Shown here piece after piece: positions 10,277 to 23,059 of a stretch of 64,000 nucleotides of DNA; position 1 is the stretch's first letter; each line of letters begins with the position of its first letter. The stretch is from positions 2,046,001 through 2,110,000 of the forward strand of contig NGZR01000003.1 in NCBI GenBank assembly GCA_002197995.1, read 5' to 3'. The DNA is from Gaeumannomyces sp. JS-464. Taxonomy: Eukaryota > Ascomycota > Sordariomycetes > Magnaporthales > Magnaporthaceae. The notes beneath the pieces were generated by a model. It was not told where the DNA came from. It searched no databases and worked only from the letters and a program-made list of their open reading frames with translations. Position numbers and translations under genes: made by a program.

Positions 10277-11368
10277 GGTGGCAGCCTTGGGGGCGAAAAG
10301 GCCGAAACCTTGCGGAAAACCCGCGCTGAAAAAAAGTCAGGACATAAACCGAGGCATGCGACAAAGGGCCATCGACTTTTTTTGATGATAGACGGCTCTT
10401 TTGGATGGGTTTTGATGCTGGGAGTTGCGGCTGCTGGTCGGGCGACGTTGATATGTTTGGGCGGAAAATTCTGCTCTCGCACAGCGCAGTTGGCTGCAAA
10501 CCCACTTTTTTGCGGTAGCCGAGAATGGCCCGCCAGCAATTGCCCTCCTCCAGGCGGATTCAATATCAAAACACTGTAGGCTCCACCGCCAGACAGCCCA
10601 CCCACCCACTGAACCGCCTATCTTCAATGCTAGCCACCGCCTAAGGCCTAGACTGTCCTCGCGTGCCATTCAAAGGCTCATGCCAACGCCGCCTGCCAAA
10701 GCCGCCTGCCAAAGCCGCCTGCCAACAGGACAGGTACGCAAGCACGCAATCAGCACCGCCACCATGGGTAGTTTTCGCCACGACAATAGACCAAGTGACT
10801 GCATCGAAAAAACCCAAAAGCAGAATATCTCTTTGTTCGCATGCTCGCATAAAGTCATGAGACCTGCACTATGGACCTGAATAAGAGCAGATAGCAGGGG
10901 GGCGATTGCATTGCATTGATTGCCTGCCCACTTTGCCCATGTCACTAGCCACACTCGCAACCCACGACCCGCACCAGCCACAGTGGAGGTCACGTGCACA
11001 GCCCCGCCTCCGCTGCCCCTCCCCCTTTCTTGCCACCGTGGGTAGCAACCAGCGGGCAGCCTGACAGGACAAGCGGGACTTTGAAGTCATCTCAGCCTTA
11101 TCTCGACCAACCAACCACACCCAACTCGGCTGCACCGCTCTGCGCGCCCAACGCCCGACCCTCGAGTCTCTCCCACGCCCGCCGGCCCCGGCTCGCCTAG
11201 CTTTCGCTCGCTCGTTCATATCCTACGCCTCCCCACCTCCGCGGCCGACAGATTCGTTCCACATCGAGCAGCACATCCACGACGTGACCCTTTTTCTTTT
11301 CGGCGGCCGCTCCCGTCCCCGCCCATCCGTCGCATAAAGTCCGCGCATCCCTGCACAGAGCCGGAGCC
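10277..11368. other. divergent promoter region, EPL1 / calcineurin B
   Basis: It should hold the promoters of both genes. It contains a 13-bp minisatellite at 10688-10726, and the last 400 bp before calcineurin B are pyrimidine-rich, as in many fungal 5' leaders. No convincing coding frame was seen. Confidence 0.45.
10688..10726. repeat. minisatellite, 13-bp unit x 3
   Basis: Three head-to-tail copies of GCCGCCTGCCAAA; only the last base of the third copy differs. It sits inside the EPL1-calcineurin B promoter region. Confidence 0.9.
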
Positions 11369-12299
11369 ATGGGTAACACCACGTCCTCGGTCCTGGACAA
11401 TATTGTCCAGGGCTCCAACTGTCGGTTGCCCTGCCTGCCGCCCGGCTTTTGTGCGCCGTCATTTTTTGTCCCGCCCGGGCTAGACTGACAGTGATGTTTT
11501 TGGAACTTGTGCAGTTGACCGGGAGGAGGTTGACAGGCTCAGGAAGAGGTTCATGAAGCTTGACAAGGCACGTCTTGACCAGGACGAGTGGGAGTGAAAA
11601 AAAAAGGATGCGAGAGCTTGTCTCCGGAGAGCTCGCAAGGCTGACCTATGGTTTGCGACCCACGCCGTGTCTGCAGGACAACTCGGGTACGATTGAACGC
11701 GACGAGTTCCTCAGCCTACCTCAGATTTCGTCGAATCCTCTAGCGACAAGGTACTATCTATCACATCGCAACACCTAGCTACAGTGGCAGGCCATGCATC
11801 TTGGACAGTTGGACACTAACCTTCGCTGCCCACAACAGGATGATTGCCATCTTTGACGAGGACGGCGGCGGCGACGTCGACTTCCAGGAGTTCGTCTCGG
11901 GGCTCTCGGCCTTCTCGAGCAAGGGCAACAAGGAGCAGAAGCTCCGGTTCGCCTTCAAGGTGTACGACATCGACCGCGACGGCTACATCAGCAACGGCGA
12001 GCTCTTCATCGTGCTCAAGATGATGGTCGGGTCCAACCTCAAGGACCAGCAGCTGCAGCAGATTGTCGACAAGACCATCATGGAGGCCGACCTGGACAAG
12101 GACGGCAAGATCAGCTTCGAGGAGTTCACCAAGATGGTTGAGAACACGGACGTGAGCATAAGCATGACGCTAGGTCCGTTCGCCTCCTCCTCCTGTAGCT
12201 ATCCCCCGCTTGGAGGATTGCTCCAACGACGGCTTTGGTCTCATTTCACACGCAAGATGCTCACTGACAAGCCACTTCTTTGCTCTAGACCAATTCTAA
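11369..12299 (+). CDS. CNB1: calcineurin regulatory subunit B
   Basis: This is the Ca2+-binding regulatory subunit of the phosphatase calcineurin. Five exons give 174 residues, the usual length. The start [17 protein letters not shown] is an N-myristoylation signal. Four EF-hands are present: [36 protein letters not shown] and [12 protein letters not shown]. The end is SISMTLDQF. Introns are 11421-11514 (donor GTCGGT, weak), 11568-11676 (donor GCACGT, a GC-AG intron), 11751-11838 and 12174-12288. All phases fit and each join restores the highly conserved sequence. No frame break was found. Confidence 0.97.
11568..11676 (+). other. GC-AG intron in the calcineurin B gene
   Basis: The exon ends ...KLDK (GACAAG) and the intron begins GCACGT and ends CTGCAG; the next exon opens [10 protein letters not shown]. 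The expected protein is restored only with this GC donor. The first intron of the same gene also has an atypical donor, GTCGGT. Confidence 0.85.
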
Positions 12300-13269
12300 A
12301 ATGTCCTCTTTGTTCAATCGTGTTGCCTTCATGGTCCCGGTTAATACCCTATTCAGCAGAGAGACCGACAAGTCAACAGGAAATCCAAAAGAAAGAAAAG
12401 TTTTAGAAACGCGAGGCATGAGCGCGTCTATGACTGACCGACTATTCGTTATGAGATACCCAAACCATCATGAATCTGATGATGTTTGATGATCGTCCAT
12501 CCCTGTTCCTCTAGCTTTGCCTTGACGCTTGCTCCGGCTCGGCTGTTCGCAGTCGGCCGTGGAGTCACGGAAAGACCCCCGAGGTTGACACCATGTCGTG
12601 TGGCGACGATGAAGGGTGTTTCAGGGACGACGTCTCGGGCTGTCCTTTTACTTGTACCCTGGTTGAAATTGGTGATTCTAATCAGCTCTCACCGGGGAAG
12701 CAGCTCGTCGATTTGATGATATAGGTACAGCAGCGGCCGGGGCCGGATACGAATTGGACGGCGCACGTCTCTTGCCAGCCAGCCACCACATCCTTCGTGC
12801 GAAGTTCCGGCGTACGGGCTAGGACGGGAAAACGGCCCCTCTCCTTCCTTTCCAGCTCCGCAGGGGTGCTCAGCTGTTATCAGTGATTTCTAGGAGAGCG
12901 GGATCTTGACGCAGGAGACGGCGGAAGCTCCCGAGCACCTAGACGAAGGGGGGGGGGGGGATCCGGCTCCTTCCCATGCCATTCCTTACCGCCCGGTCAT
13001 CCTGTGTGTGCGCTGAGCAAGGCCGTGTGTACAAGGGGGAAGCTGGTCGGGCTGCGGGTATAAAGTTCCGAATCCTAGACGGGTGAGCGCAGCAAGCCGG
13101 CATAGAGGGAGCTGGAGGACGATGGAACAAACGAGAAGGGGATGAAGTAGGCAGAGAGGGGCGGGGCACGGGCGGTAGTGGCAATGACGTTCCAGACGAG
13201 GACCCAAAGAGCAAACGCGGAACGGGGACATATTGGATCCCATATCAATGCAGCATACCAATGTGTAAC

Positions 13270-13270
<1 letters not shown>

Positions 13271-13303
<33 letters not shown>
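13271..13303. repeat. poly(C) tract, 33 nt
   Basis: An uninterrupted run of 33 C (G on the other strand). It is the longest G/C homopolymer in the window. Its true length is uncertain because such runs are error-prone. Confidence 0.95.
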
Positions 13304-13306
<3 letters not shown>

Positions 13307-15845
13307 TCATGCAAACAAGCCCGGTCAAGAACCCGACGGCGCAAAGCTCCCGGAGCCGGCCGGGCCCAGAGCCTAGGGTAGGTCGATGGAGGAGAGGGTG
13401 AGGAGAGAGAGAGAGAAAAGGAGGTTTGCTCGTTTGCCGCACTCTCGGCTTCGCAACGAATCGGGATTTGGCAGTGGGCACGCAGCCCGGCCACACCTTG
13501 CACGGGGCATCCATCCCCAATCTCGCCGCCCTGCCACCGTCTCTCGCCCACTCCCACCCCACGAGAGCGGCTGAGAATGCTTTACGGGCCGCACGACTGT
13601 CTGATCAGCCAGGTGAGGGAAATTGAGATAACCGTGATATTCCTGATCTGCTGCTGTCCCATAGTAGGGCTGAGATGTTCATTTGAACACCATTTCTTGG
13701 GTGTGTGTTTCTATGACCGTTTTATGTGACATGTCTCTCCCTGTGCAAACGTCGTCGTCGGGTCGAATCACGGCTCGCCAAAAGGACGTGAACACATCCC
13801 GTATTCTTGGCATCCCATTTCCGGACCACCATGGCGCCGCGGGAGGCGCGGCAGGGATGCGCGGGCTCCATGGTTTCAGCTCTTCTTTCCTCTCTCTCTC
13901 TTTTTTTTTCTTTTCTTCTTCCTTTTCCCCCTCTTCCTTGTTTGTCTCTTAGGTACCTATCAATCTTTCAATTAAAAATGTCTGCCCGACAGCCCAACAA
14001 AGTCGTAGCGGGATGGGAACCCAAAGGCTATCGATTTTGGCGCCACGGTAACAAGGGTGTATTTTCTTTTTGTTCTCTTTGCTTTCCTTGATATGCCCTT
14101 AGCTTTCAATTTTTCCTCCTTCTTGCCAGGTGCTAGGATATTGGCTGGCGGGAGGACGTCACAGTCCCCGGAGACGCGCCGCAAATCTGACATGTCACAT
14201 CAGCCCAGCCCCGGCCCCGGCCCAGCCCAGACAGGCACCTGGTTGGTCGGAGTGGTCGGGTACCAAGAGGAAAAAAAAAGAAAAAAAAAGAGTGGGAAAA
14301 GCAAAGAAGGGACGAATATGAGAAGGAGATCCCGGTGAGCCAAGAAGAGGTCGATGTTTTATTTTTTTAGCCGTCGGGAGTGCGCATGCAAGGGGCGCCG
14401 CCAACAACAACAAGCCAGACCACAAACAAGATAGCGCGCGCTGGCTGGCTGGCGGGAAGGAACAACAGTGGGGGGAAATGCCGAGAAGACGGCAGTAGCG
14501 TGCCTTGTTTAGTGAGCTTCTTTTCCCTTTTGGGGAGCATGTGCATTTGTGATGAGATTTTCTACCTGCATGTTAGCTGAGGTACATGGTAGAGGCGCAC
14601 GAGTTCCCTGTCGTCTTTTTGATATTGATACTTCCTCCAGTCGCCGACATTCGACAACGCCTTGTTCAGAAACTTGATTCATCTATCTGGCTTGCGCGCC
14701 GGGCTCTCATTTGACATGTTCGTTTTATTGTTTTATACCCTGCGCGCTGGTGGTTGGACTCGTAGATCGGCGCTGGGATGCATGGATCCCAAAAGATGTA
14801 TGCCCCTCTTCCGTTAGTGTTCCCTGTCCTGTTTTCAGTCGTGCGGCGTTCGGCCTTCGTCGAGTTGGAAGGCCGAAGAGGAGAAGTGCATCTCTATTGC
14901 AACCCTCCAGCTCCACCTCGTGCCAAGGAAGGACAGGCAAGCAGGTAGGTCTTGCTTTTTTATCTGTAATTTGTTATTTGGTGTGTTGTGTCATCAAGTC
15001 TTGGCGCATGCACAGGCTACCTAGTTTTTTTTTTGTGTTTGCCCGAGACCCCATATCAGAAGCCAGAGAATGGATGGAATAGTAATCACCGCCTTCCAAT
15101 AAAGTGAGGCTGGAAAGGCTGGGGAGGAATTACCCACTGATCAAAAGAAGCACTGGTGAAAACGCGCAGCCACATCCGCCTTGGCCTTCTCAGCTCCTGA
15201 GTGAGGTCTGGGGGCCGGCGACCCGACATGCGCTCGCCCTCTCTGCTCGCCTATCAGGAGCCTCCCCAAGTTTCCGGATCCGTGATAATGCTCCGGGATC
15301 GACCCAACCCTGCCCGGGATCTGCATGCAGCTACCCACCCACAAAACACCCCTGCGCCAGGTACAAAGGGAAGACCGCCTCGTTTGCCGCCAGCCAAGTT
15401 AGGGATCGCAAACACTCCGAGCCCAAAGAAGTATCTGTTTGCTCAGGTCAAAAAAAGACTCATACAACCAGGATAAAAATAAAGATGAACAGGTATCTTT
15501 CGACCAAGAGAAAAATGTTAAAATGCGAGAAAAGGAGGTAGTCCGAATCCCCGTGAGGGGCATGGTTCCCAGCTCTGTCTATACGCGCGCAGAAAACAGC
15601 CCAGCGTAGCATCGAAGCAACGGGCGAAGAATAAAAGACATGGAATCGTATACAGATGAATAAAACAATGTAGGAGGAAACGAGGGGGAAAGAAAAGAAG
15701 AGAAAAAGAAAGAATGAGAGAGACAGAATGAAGGACGTCGCTTTTCCCCGAGTCTAACGCGCCTTGGGAATTCCAATTGTCCGACCCCCTTTTTGTACCA
15801 GATATCCCCCGATGCCTCCCATTTCACATTCGAATGGCTGGCAAG

Positions 15846-15876
<31 letters not shown>
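15846..15876. repeat. poly(A) tract, 31 nt
   Basis: An uninterrupted run of 31 A in the interval between two convergent genes, with a second run of 18 A at 16029-16046. Confidence 0.95.
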
Positions 15877-15878
<2 letters not shown>

Positions 15879-16391
15879 AGGAAAAAAGGAAAATGCCCTT
15901 CCCGGCTTGTCTGCCCGACCCCTCCCATTTGTGCCACCCGATGTACAAACAACAGGAAACCAATAGCAGACAAATGCGGCCCCGCAGCGAGCAGGCACAA
16001 GGCCGGTCCACAGAAACAAGAAAACAAGAAAAAAAAAAAAAAAAAATCGGCCGGCCCATCAACAACGTGTACATCATTCCAGCTCATCCACACCAAAGCA
16101 GACAGGGGTATGAACGGGATACGGATAATAACCCATCCAACGCCTGGGTATGCAAAACGAAAAGAATCCAAAGAAATAAGACAGAAGAAAGATACAGAAG
16201 GAAGCTCAGACAAGTAGCAGCGTGGGGTCATCGCGGAGCGACGACACCATCGTCAAGAATCCTTGAGCCCCAGTCAGCCGAAACGCCGATGATGCCAGTA
16301 AAAACGAGCAGGGGAAGGACCAAGTCCAAATTCTATGGATAATGACGGTGCACTTTCAAGTTTGGGCGGGGGTCCGACTGGACAACGTTTT

Positions 16392-17749
16392 CTATTGTCT
16401 GCGTGAGCTGGACGCTGCCGCGGCTCCGCTGGACTCGTCTGTGGAGCCATAGAGATCAGAACACTCCTCGAGAACTAGGAATGAAGCATCGGGTTAGCAT
16501 CTGGAGAGAGAGAGAGAGAGAATAGCTGGGAGATGTCGAGCGCACCTGCTATGATCTGCTCCTCCCAGACCCCGTATTGGTAATCTACGAGGCCATGGCG
16601 CTCGATCTGATCGCATAGCCTGAGGAGTTCCTTAGCCATCTTCTCAAGGCCTTCTCGGCTGATGAGCGTCTGGGACCTTTGGAGCTGCTGGCCTGACTCC
16701 ATCAGTTCCTTCTGCATCTGCAGGAGAGATAGCCATGCGTGGTTGAAGTCGTTCCAGAGCTTAATCCGGTCGTTATAGAGGTTCTGGTCGTCAGAGGTCA
16801 GGCCTGCCCGCGAAATTACAAAGGACTTGTATTAGTGACGATTCCTTGGCATCTTTTAGCATGCAAAAACACGCCCGCGGAGGCACTTACCAAGCTCTGT
16901 TACGTGCGAAAGCAGCCAGTCCGAGACGTTGAGAAGGGATTCACTGGCGGCTTGCAGGATTCCACTTTTGACGTTCTGGAAGATTTCTTTGAGCGCACTC
17001 TGATAGCTTGCGTACGCTTCGTCCAGTCCGCTAGTCGCTGGGTACTCCTGCTCTTCAATCCCAACATCTCCCGTGGTCGCCGACGCTGCCGCAGGTGCGG
17101 CGGCCGTTTGGGAGGCAAGCCCCCCCATTCCTGCCATGTTGTTCGAGTACCCTAGGAGCGCCGACCTGTCCGTCGCGTTCTGATAAACCGACGATGAGGT
17201 GTTGGAGGGCGCCGCTTGGGTTTGAAGAGAAGCAGTGGTCGAGCTCCCGGTTTCGCCAGAGAAGTAGGGGTTCGCCGTGGTTACATCGGCCGCCATCATT
17301 TGCAAGGCAGCTGCGGGCTGGCGCTGGAAGGACTGCTGGCTCGTGTCGTAGACGGCAGAGTTCTGGGCTCCTGATTGGACGTTATACATCATGCTGGCCG
17401 GGTTGTAGCCCGTGAAGCTCTGTGTTTGTCGTCCATCCTGGCTGTAATCCGTGGTGGACTGGTGGTACGAGGAGAGGGATGATTGCGGCATGGCTGTGGC
17501 CGTTTGAAATGCGCCGGCTGTGGAATCTTGGTAGTATCCGCTGTAACCAGCCGAGCCGCCGATGCCCCGAGCCGTGCCCGTGGTCGAAGAGTTGAGCGGT
17601 GTGGACCGATACCTATCAGTTGACGTCGATGCTGCGTACCTGCGCTGTTGCGCGGCGTCTTGTATCGGCTGTTGCGTGTATCTCTGGTTGGATGCAGCAG
17701 GATGGACAGGCGGTTCATTCTGCCTCCGTCGAAGACTAGCGTCATCCAT
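16392..17749 (-). CDS. conserved fungal protein of unknown function, 399 aa
   Basis: Three exons with introns 16804-16890 and 16475-16545; all phases fit. The start chosen is MDDASLRRRQNEPP; the frame stays open upstream to 18010 but that part looks like leader. Residues 1-270 are disordered and rich in Gln, Ser, Tyr and Ala. The C-terminal 130 residues are ordered and helical: YASYQSALKEIFQNVKSGIL, then SDWLLSHVTELG, then LYNDRIKLWNDFNHAWLSLL, then CDQIERHGLVDYQYGVWEEQ, ending in a short Ser/Ala tail. I recall proteins of this type across filamentous ascomycetes without an assigned function. The Q/S/Y-rich arm joined to a helical module suggests a scaffold or regulatory protein, but no DNA-binding motif is visible. 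About 10 kb without clear genes lies upstream. Confidence 0.8.
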
Positions 17750-19640
17750 GCCCCGCCGATGCAGCGAGCCCGCAACCGTTTGATGTGGTGATTCCACCCT
17801 GTGCGCCGGCGGCAACGACGCCTCCGTGGGACCGATTACTGCCAGCTTGAGTCCGCAGCTCGGTCCAGGGACCGTCTTCGTGTGGATCTTTGTGTGGGGG
17901 GTGGCCCTCTGAGGGTCGCCGAGTGCTGCCGTTCGTGCGGTTGCTCCGGCGCAAGTGTGTAAGAAGGCGCAGGTCGTGAGAGCCTCTCTCTCTCCTCTCT
18001 CTTTCTCCACCTATCTAATCTACCGTAGCTTCGAGAGACGGTGGCGCAAAGCTGTCCTTGAGATAAGGTGCCGAAGAGAGTGGGCCAGGTTAGGTTCCAG
18101 AAGATGACTACGGGTAAGTTGCCCTCGGTGCTCAGAGCCGGAAGTGGTGTAAAGGGCTGGGTAGTGGCAGCTCGGGCGGCGCTGTGATGAGCGCAAAATG
18201 CCCCTTTCGGTGGAGGCGCGATGGCGGTAAAGAAATGGAATGGAACGAGGAAGAGCAGAGAAGAAGGTGGAGGATCAGACCGGCAGACCAGCCCAGGCGG
18301 GCTGATGGGAACGGTAAGGTTGACGGGTTGACTCGGGCCGTGTCGGTTTGCCTTGTTGGGCGTGGTCCCGTTGTGCGCACTTGCTTGCGCAAGGGAACCT
18401 GGCGTTTTCTTGAAGATGCCGACGGACGGGGCAAATGAGAGAGAAAAACAAAGTACTTGGGCAAACGTCAATATGTGTAGTCGGAGCTGGTGCTGGGTAC
18501 TATGAAAGACGAAAACAGAATGCCTTCAAGGTAGCTTTACCCCCTCCCAGGCAGGCAGATGTTGCGGGCTGGAAGGGCCTTTGAGCTGGGAGCTCCGATG
18601 CCGTGGGCAAGTGACTCGAGGGGCGGTACCGTGGCAGACTTTTTAGCCCAAGCAGCAGTCGAGTCGCGCAATAACAGTAAACGTAGTGACAACGAAATTA
18701 GTGGGTAATGTAGCGGCGCCTAGAGGACAGTTGCGCTACTGAACTGGGACTATCCTGGCCGGACGCGAGCAACGATCTCTGCGCATGACAAGCGTGACCG
18801 GGGAAGAATGACGTTGCGGTAGGGTTGGATCGGTGAGCCTCGAAACGGATCCTGCGGCATCCGATTCGGATCCCACTGCCACCCTCTTTTCTTTAGTCTG
18901 CTTTTGGTGCTGGCAGCGTCACCGTCTCGGGTCGATCTCGCAGCAGGTGGAAGACAGATGGAGCCCGAGGTTGCAAACGGGGCGTGTACTCTGGGCGGTG
19001 ATGGCTGGACTGCTGGACAAGGCGGGCCGGGAGGGTCGCTAGTGGTCGTGGCGCCAGCACTACAGCCTGACGGCAGGTCTTATAGCAGTTGGGAGCGACA
19101 CGAGCGCAGGCAGAGCCGTGGATAGCCTGGCCAAAGACCAATAGAGCCTTAGAGGTTTACGGAAGGCGGCATGTAACCAGAAAGGTCCCGCCGATCTCGA
19201 CTTCTGCTGGGCCGTCTGATGGGGGTCAGACGGAAAGGACAAAAAATCACAACCTGGTCAGGTTGGGGCAAGGGGCACTAGGCAATGGAGGGGGCGTATA
19301 TGATAAGGGGTAGGGTACACAAAGCTAGCGAGGACCCAGTCCAAGAGCCTGATGAGGGAAAGAAAGTCTAGCGCAGGGTGTCGCACAGAGACGCCCAGGA
19401 CAACGAGGAGGGTGGTGTGCGGTGCCATTGGGTAGCACAGGGAGTGAAAATCCAGACTTGAAGAGAGGCTGAGGATTTATGATCGGGGGTAGAACACCCC
19501 CGATCCTGCCAACTACCGTCTCCATTGAGGGAGGAGCAAAGGTTTAGGGGTGGATGGGTGGAAAGCTCCACAGAGGAAAAATAAAGGTTTCGTCATTTTG
19601 TTCCTCGATGCGTGGTGCTAGCTTGTGCAGCTCATGGACA

Positions 19641-19664
19641 GGGGGGGGGGGGGGGGGGGGGGGG
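19641..19664. repeat. poly(G) tract, 24 nt
   Basis: An uninterrupted run of 24 G in the gene-poor region. Confidence 0.95.
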
Positions 19665-22600
19665 AAGTGCTGGCCGGGGTCCATCGGTCAAGGCAATTTG
19701 ACGCGCTAGCTCTCAACCCCGGGCTCTTGATGTCACGTACCTTTTCTGGATTGCGTCCGCTAGCTTGTACGACCGTGCGGTTATGTGAGGCTTGAGATTT
19801 TGGAGGGATTGGCCAGGGTCGGCGCCAGCATGAGGCAGGTCGACGGCTTTGGGCGGTGCTCAGGACCAAGAACGGCCAACTGGATTGTTTTAGCAAAACG
19901 CCCAAAGAGGCCCGAGTGTAGAATGCGATCTTCTCGATGGAGGTGTCTGGACAAGGACCGAGTGTTGTTAGTAAGTTGGTCTTCGTGCAGCCGAGCGAAA
20001 GGCCGCTGAGTGCGGTGTGGGCAATCTGAGAAGAGTGGATGAGGCAGGGAGGTCAGCTGTACGGATAGTTGCAAAAAGATGCCAAGCTAGATGTGGAAGT
20101 GTGTAGCACCGCCATTACAAGCGCATGACTGAGAGGACAATTGGCGCACGTGGAAGAGGAGGACCAATACATACCAGACCACTACCAGGGGTCAATGCCA
20201 GATCTCAACTGTGCCAGGAGGGCTTGACTTGAAAGAGCTGGTGATTGCCTCGGTTGGTTAGTGAGGCCGTTCCTTTATGCCGACAGCGGGCGTTGACAGG
20301 TATTATTTCACAACCCCCCGGGGATGCCAAAAGGGGCGGAAAGGGGCAGAAAGGAGCAAAGAGGCAGGGCAAGAAAAGGCGTGAGAAACCCGAGTTAAGA
20401 GACAACGCAGGTGGGGTGACGAGGGTGCTTCGTATGGGAGACTCTTCCAATAATGAGCGTGTCGATGAAGGAAACGAGAAGGCGTTACTTTTTTTCCTTT
20501 CTTGGAGCTTCTTTCAGGCGAGGTCGATAGCCCCTATGCGCAGGGCAAATGGGGTTGCACTTGCGAAAGCTGACAAGACGGGATGAAGGTCCTGGCCAAT
20601 TGTTGTTAGAGGAACAGAAGCCGAGGAGGTGATGTGCGGGTAGCGTCCACGGCCACCCGCCGTCCCTCACGCCCCACGAGACTGTGCCTCGCGGTGAGCA
20701 GAGCATCAGACAGGGCTCGCGTGTGGCTGGGCAGTCGGTACTTGGAAGCGGGACGTGCCAGAAGCGAGAAGGGAGAGAAAGAAAGAAAAAGCAAAAAAAA
20801 AAATTCAGCCAAAGTCGTTCATAGGTTGCGGCTGGGATGCCTTCGGGCTGCTGGGTGTTGCTGGTAGAAGGTGGCAGCAGCTTGCTTTCTTCCGCGGCAT
20901 GACCCACGCACGCGGGCGTTCCTTCCCATATGGTGTCCAGTCGATAAGGCGCCTGCTTAGGTACCTCCTTCCCTGTCTGTCTGAGTGGGCCAGGACTGAC
21001 CCAACAGATCGAGCAAGGCAGGCACCTCGGGTTGATGGATTGAACGATAGGGACTTGGAAGCTTGCTTGGTGCTCGCGAGAAAAACGGCCCCAAGGGCTG
21101 GACTGGGAGGCGCACTCCCCGCAACCCGGCACGTACCTAAAAATTTGGGGCCTTTTGGCCGTCGGGTGTCGGTGTGTGGTGGTGGTGCCTTGGCTTGTCT
21201 CCGGGTGGGAATGGAGGGATTGATGAACGAAGGAGGTCATGAACCTTAAATCAGCAAAGGCCTCCGCCAGCAAATTGCGCGGTTCCGAGTCAAGAGTCAA
21301 GACCGCCTGTTCCCAGAGACGGCTAGCAGAGGAAAAATCTCCGCCATTACGACCAAACCTAACATGAACCTTACCCACCCACTTCTTTTTATACCCGGCC
21401 AGGCCGTCCTCTGGCCGATTCGCGTCTTGGTTGTGAAGGAGGACGTTGGCAGAGACAAGTGAGACAGCAAGGGCACTAGCTAGCCCAAGTCAAATGTGAA
21501 TGCGGCGGGCCATCCGGGGCGGGTAGGCCGTTTGCTCTCGATGCATGCCCGAAAATGTCGTGCCTCGCCCGTCGACCGTCATCTTGGAGCCGTTGGGTGG
21601 CACCTGTAGTTTGGACACGTTTGCAAACGGCTGCTTCATGTCCTGCTCGCATCGAGAGTGCATGTCATGTTTTGCATCGAGCCTCCCGTTCCATGCATCC
21701 TGTCCTTTTCTCTCCTGTCTGCTCCGTCTTTCGTCCGGGGTTGCATGAGCAGCAGCGAATAGAACCGGCAGTCGCCCTCTTTTGGTGGGTTATATCCTGC
21801 TGGTAGCTCTGCGTGTCTGTGTCTGTGTCTGTGTGTGTGGGTGTGGGCATGTTATGTGCGTGTGCCATTTATTGCCTGCATTTCAATCGGGCACCTAAGA
21901 ACGATCGATCGAGAGAGACAAGGGAAAAGGACAGGGTGACGGTTTCAATACCCATCCGGTGCCTTAAACTTCCGATCTGGGAAGCGGCCAGGGGTCATCC
22001 CAAAAAAAGAAGGAAAATAAGAAAAAGAAAAGAAAAATTACGAGGCGCATCACTGGGCATCCAGGCAAGGGGGTAACAGCCGCATGGGAGCCCAATCAAT
22101 TGGAGGGCATTGGTGGACAAAAACTTTTTTCCCTCTCCCTCTTGCTGGGGACAAGCATGAGGAAGTTCCAGCCCTAGGTAGGCAGGGAGGGTGCCTGCTC
22201 AAGACAAACCCTGCTGCGCCGGCTGCTGCCTCGGGTCCGTTGACCGCAGATGTGAGATCTGGCCTGCACGAATCAGCTGCTGGTGTCTGAAGGAAGCTGA
22301 TCAGAAAATTCCAAAATGAAAAGGAGAGGGATGAATTATACGTTTGGACCGGGCTGTTCTCCACTCCATGGACGAGGGCTTCTGCGCGGCCACACCGACA
22401 ACTCGTCACGATTTTGCTCTTTGTCTCCCAACCAACAGACGGCTGTCCGTCAGTGGAGCAGCGAGCTGATGCCGCCGGCAACTGATGCGAGTGTGGGAGC
22501 TCCCATTGGATTCCATCAGGACCAGCCGACTGGCAGTCGTGGGGAATCTACCGGGGTGAGGGTTTTTCACTCGGCTCTTTTTCACCTTGTTTGAGACCAA

Positions 22601-23039
22601 GCACACGCAGCCGGTCGAGCAGTCAAGGTACCGGTACTTGGCGGAGAAAGGATCGCGCTTCCTTTTGGGCTGGTTGTCTGCGAGTTGGAACCCTGATCCC
22701 TACAAGAATGAAGGTGTTTGGAGGTGCGATGTCGTTCTTGAAAGGCTGCATGGGGCCCTGCTCCAGCACCAACCGGGATGTTGGCCAAATGACAGGGGCT
22801 CTGGGGTGGAGTCGTGCAGATGCGTTCGCGAGGTACCGGTACCTTGCATGGGTGGACACTCTTTCGACCTTCTCGGTACATGGCCCCTTGCCACGCGTGC
22901 TCGGTGAGTTTGAGTTCCAGGGGTCCGCGGCGGCGGAGCGGAAGGTAGCATTCGCTGGCCTCCGACCATGAACCGCGGGGTGTTTTTTTTTTTCTTTCTC
23001 CTTTCTCTCACCCTGGCAATCCCTATCCCGCCCGTATCG

Positions 23040-23059
23040 TTTTTTTTTTTTTTTTTTTT
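23040..23059. repeat. poly(T) tract, 20 nt
   Basis: A run of 20 T. A run of 20 A lies 630 bp downstream at 23692-23711. No target-site duplication was noticed around the pair, so I do not call a transposable element. Confidence 0.9.

Larger units (their letters stand above)
12300..16391. other. 4.1-kb gene-poor interval rich in homopolymers
   Basis: It lies downstream of calcineurin B and downstream of the unknown gene at 16392-17749, so the two genes converge here. It contains G13 at 12948-12960, C33 at 13271-13303, A31 at 15846-15876 and A18 at 16029-16046, plus CT-rich and A-rich stretches. Open frames of 60-160 codons occur on both strands, but all are low-complexity and overlap one another; none has a recognised domain or convincing splice structure. 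Confidence 0.45.

Noticed and set aside
20485..21378. 297-codon minus-strand frame in the gene-poor region
   Set aside because: Starts plausibly but has uneven composition, simple runs and no domain or splice support.
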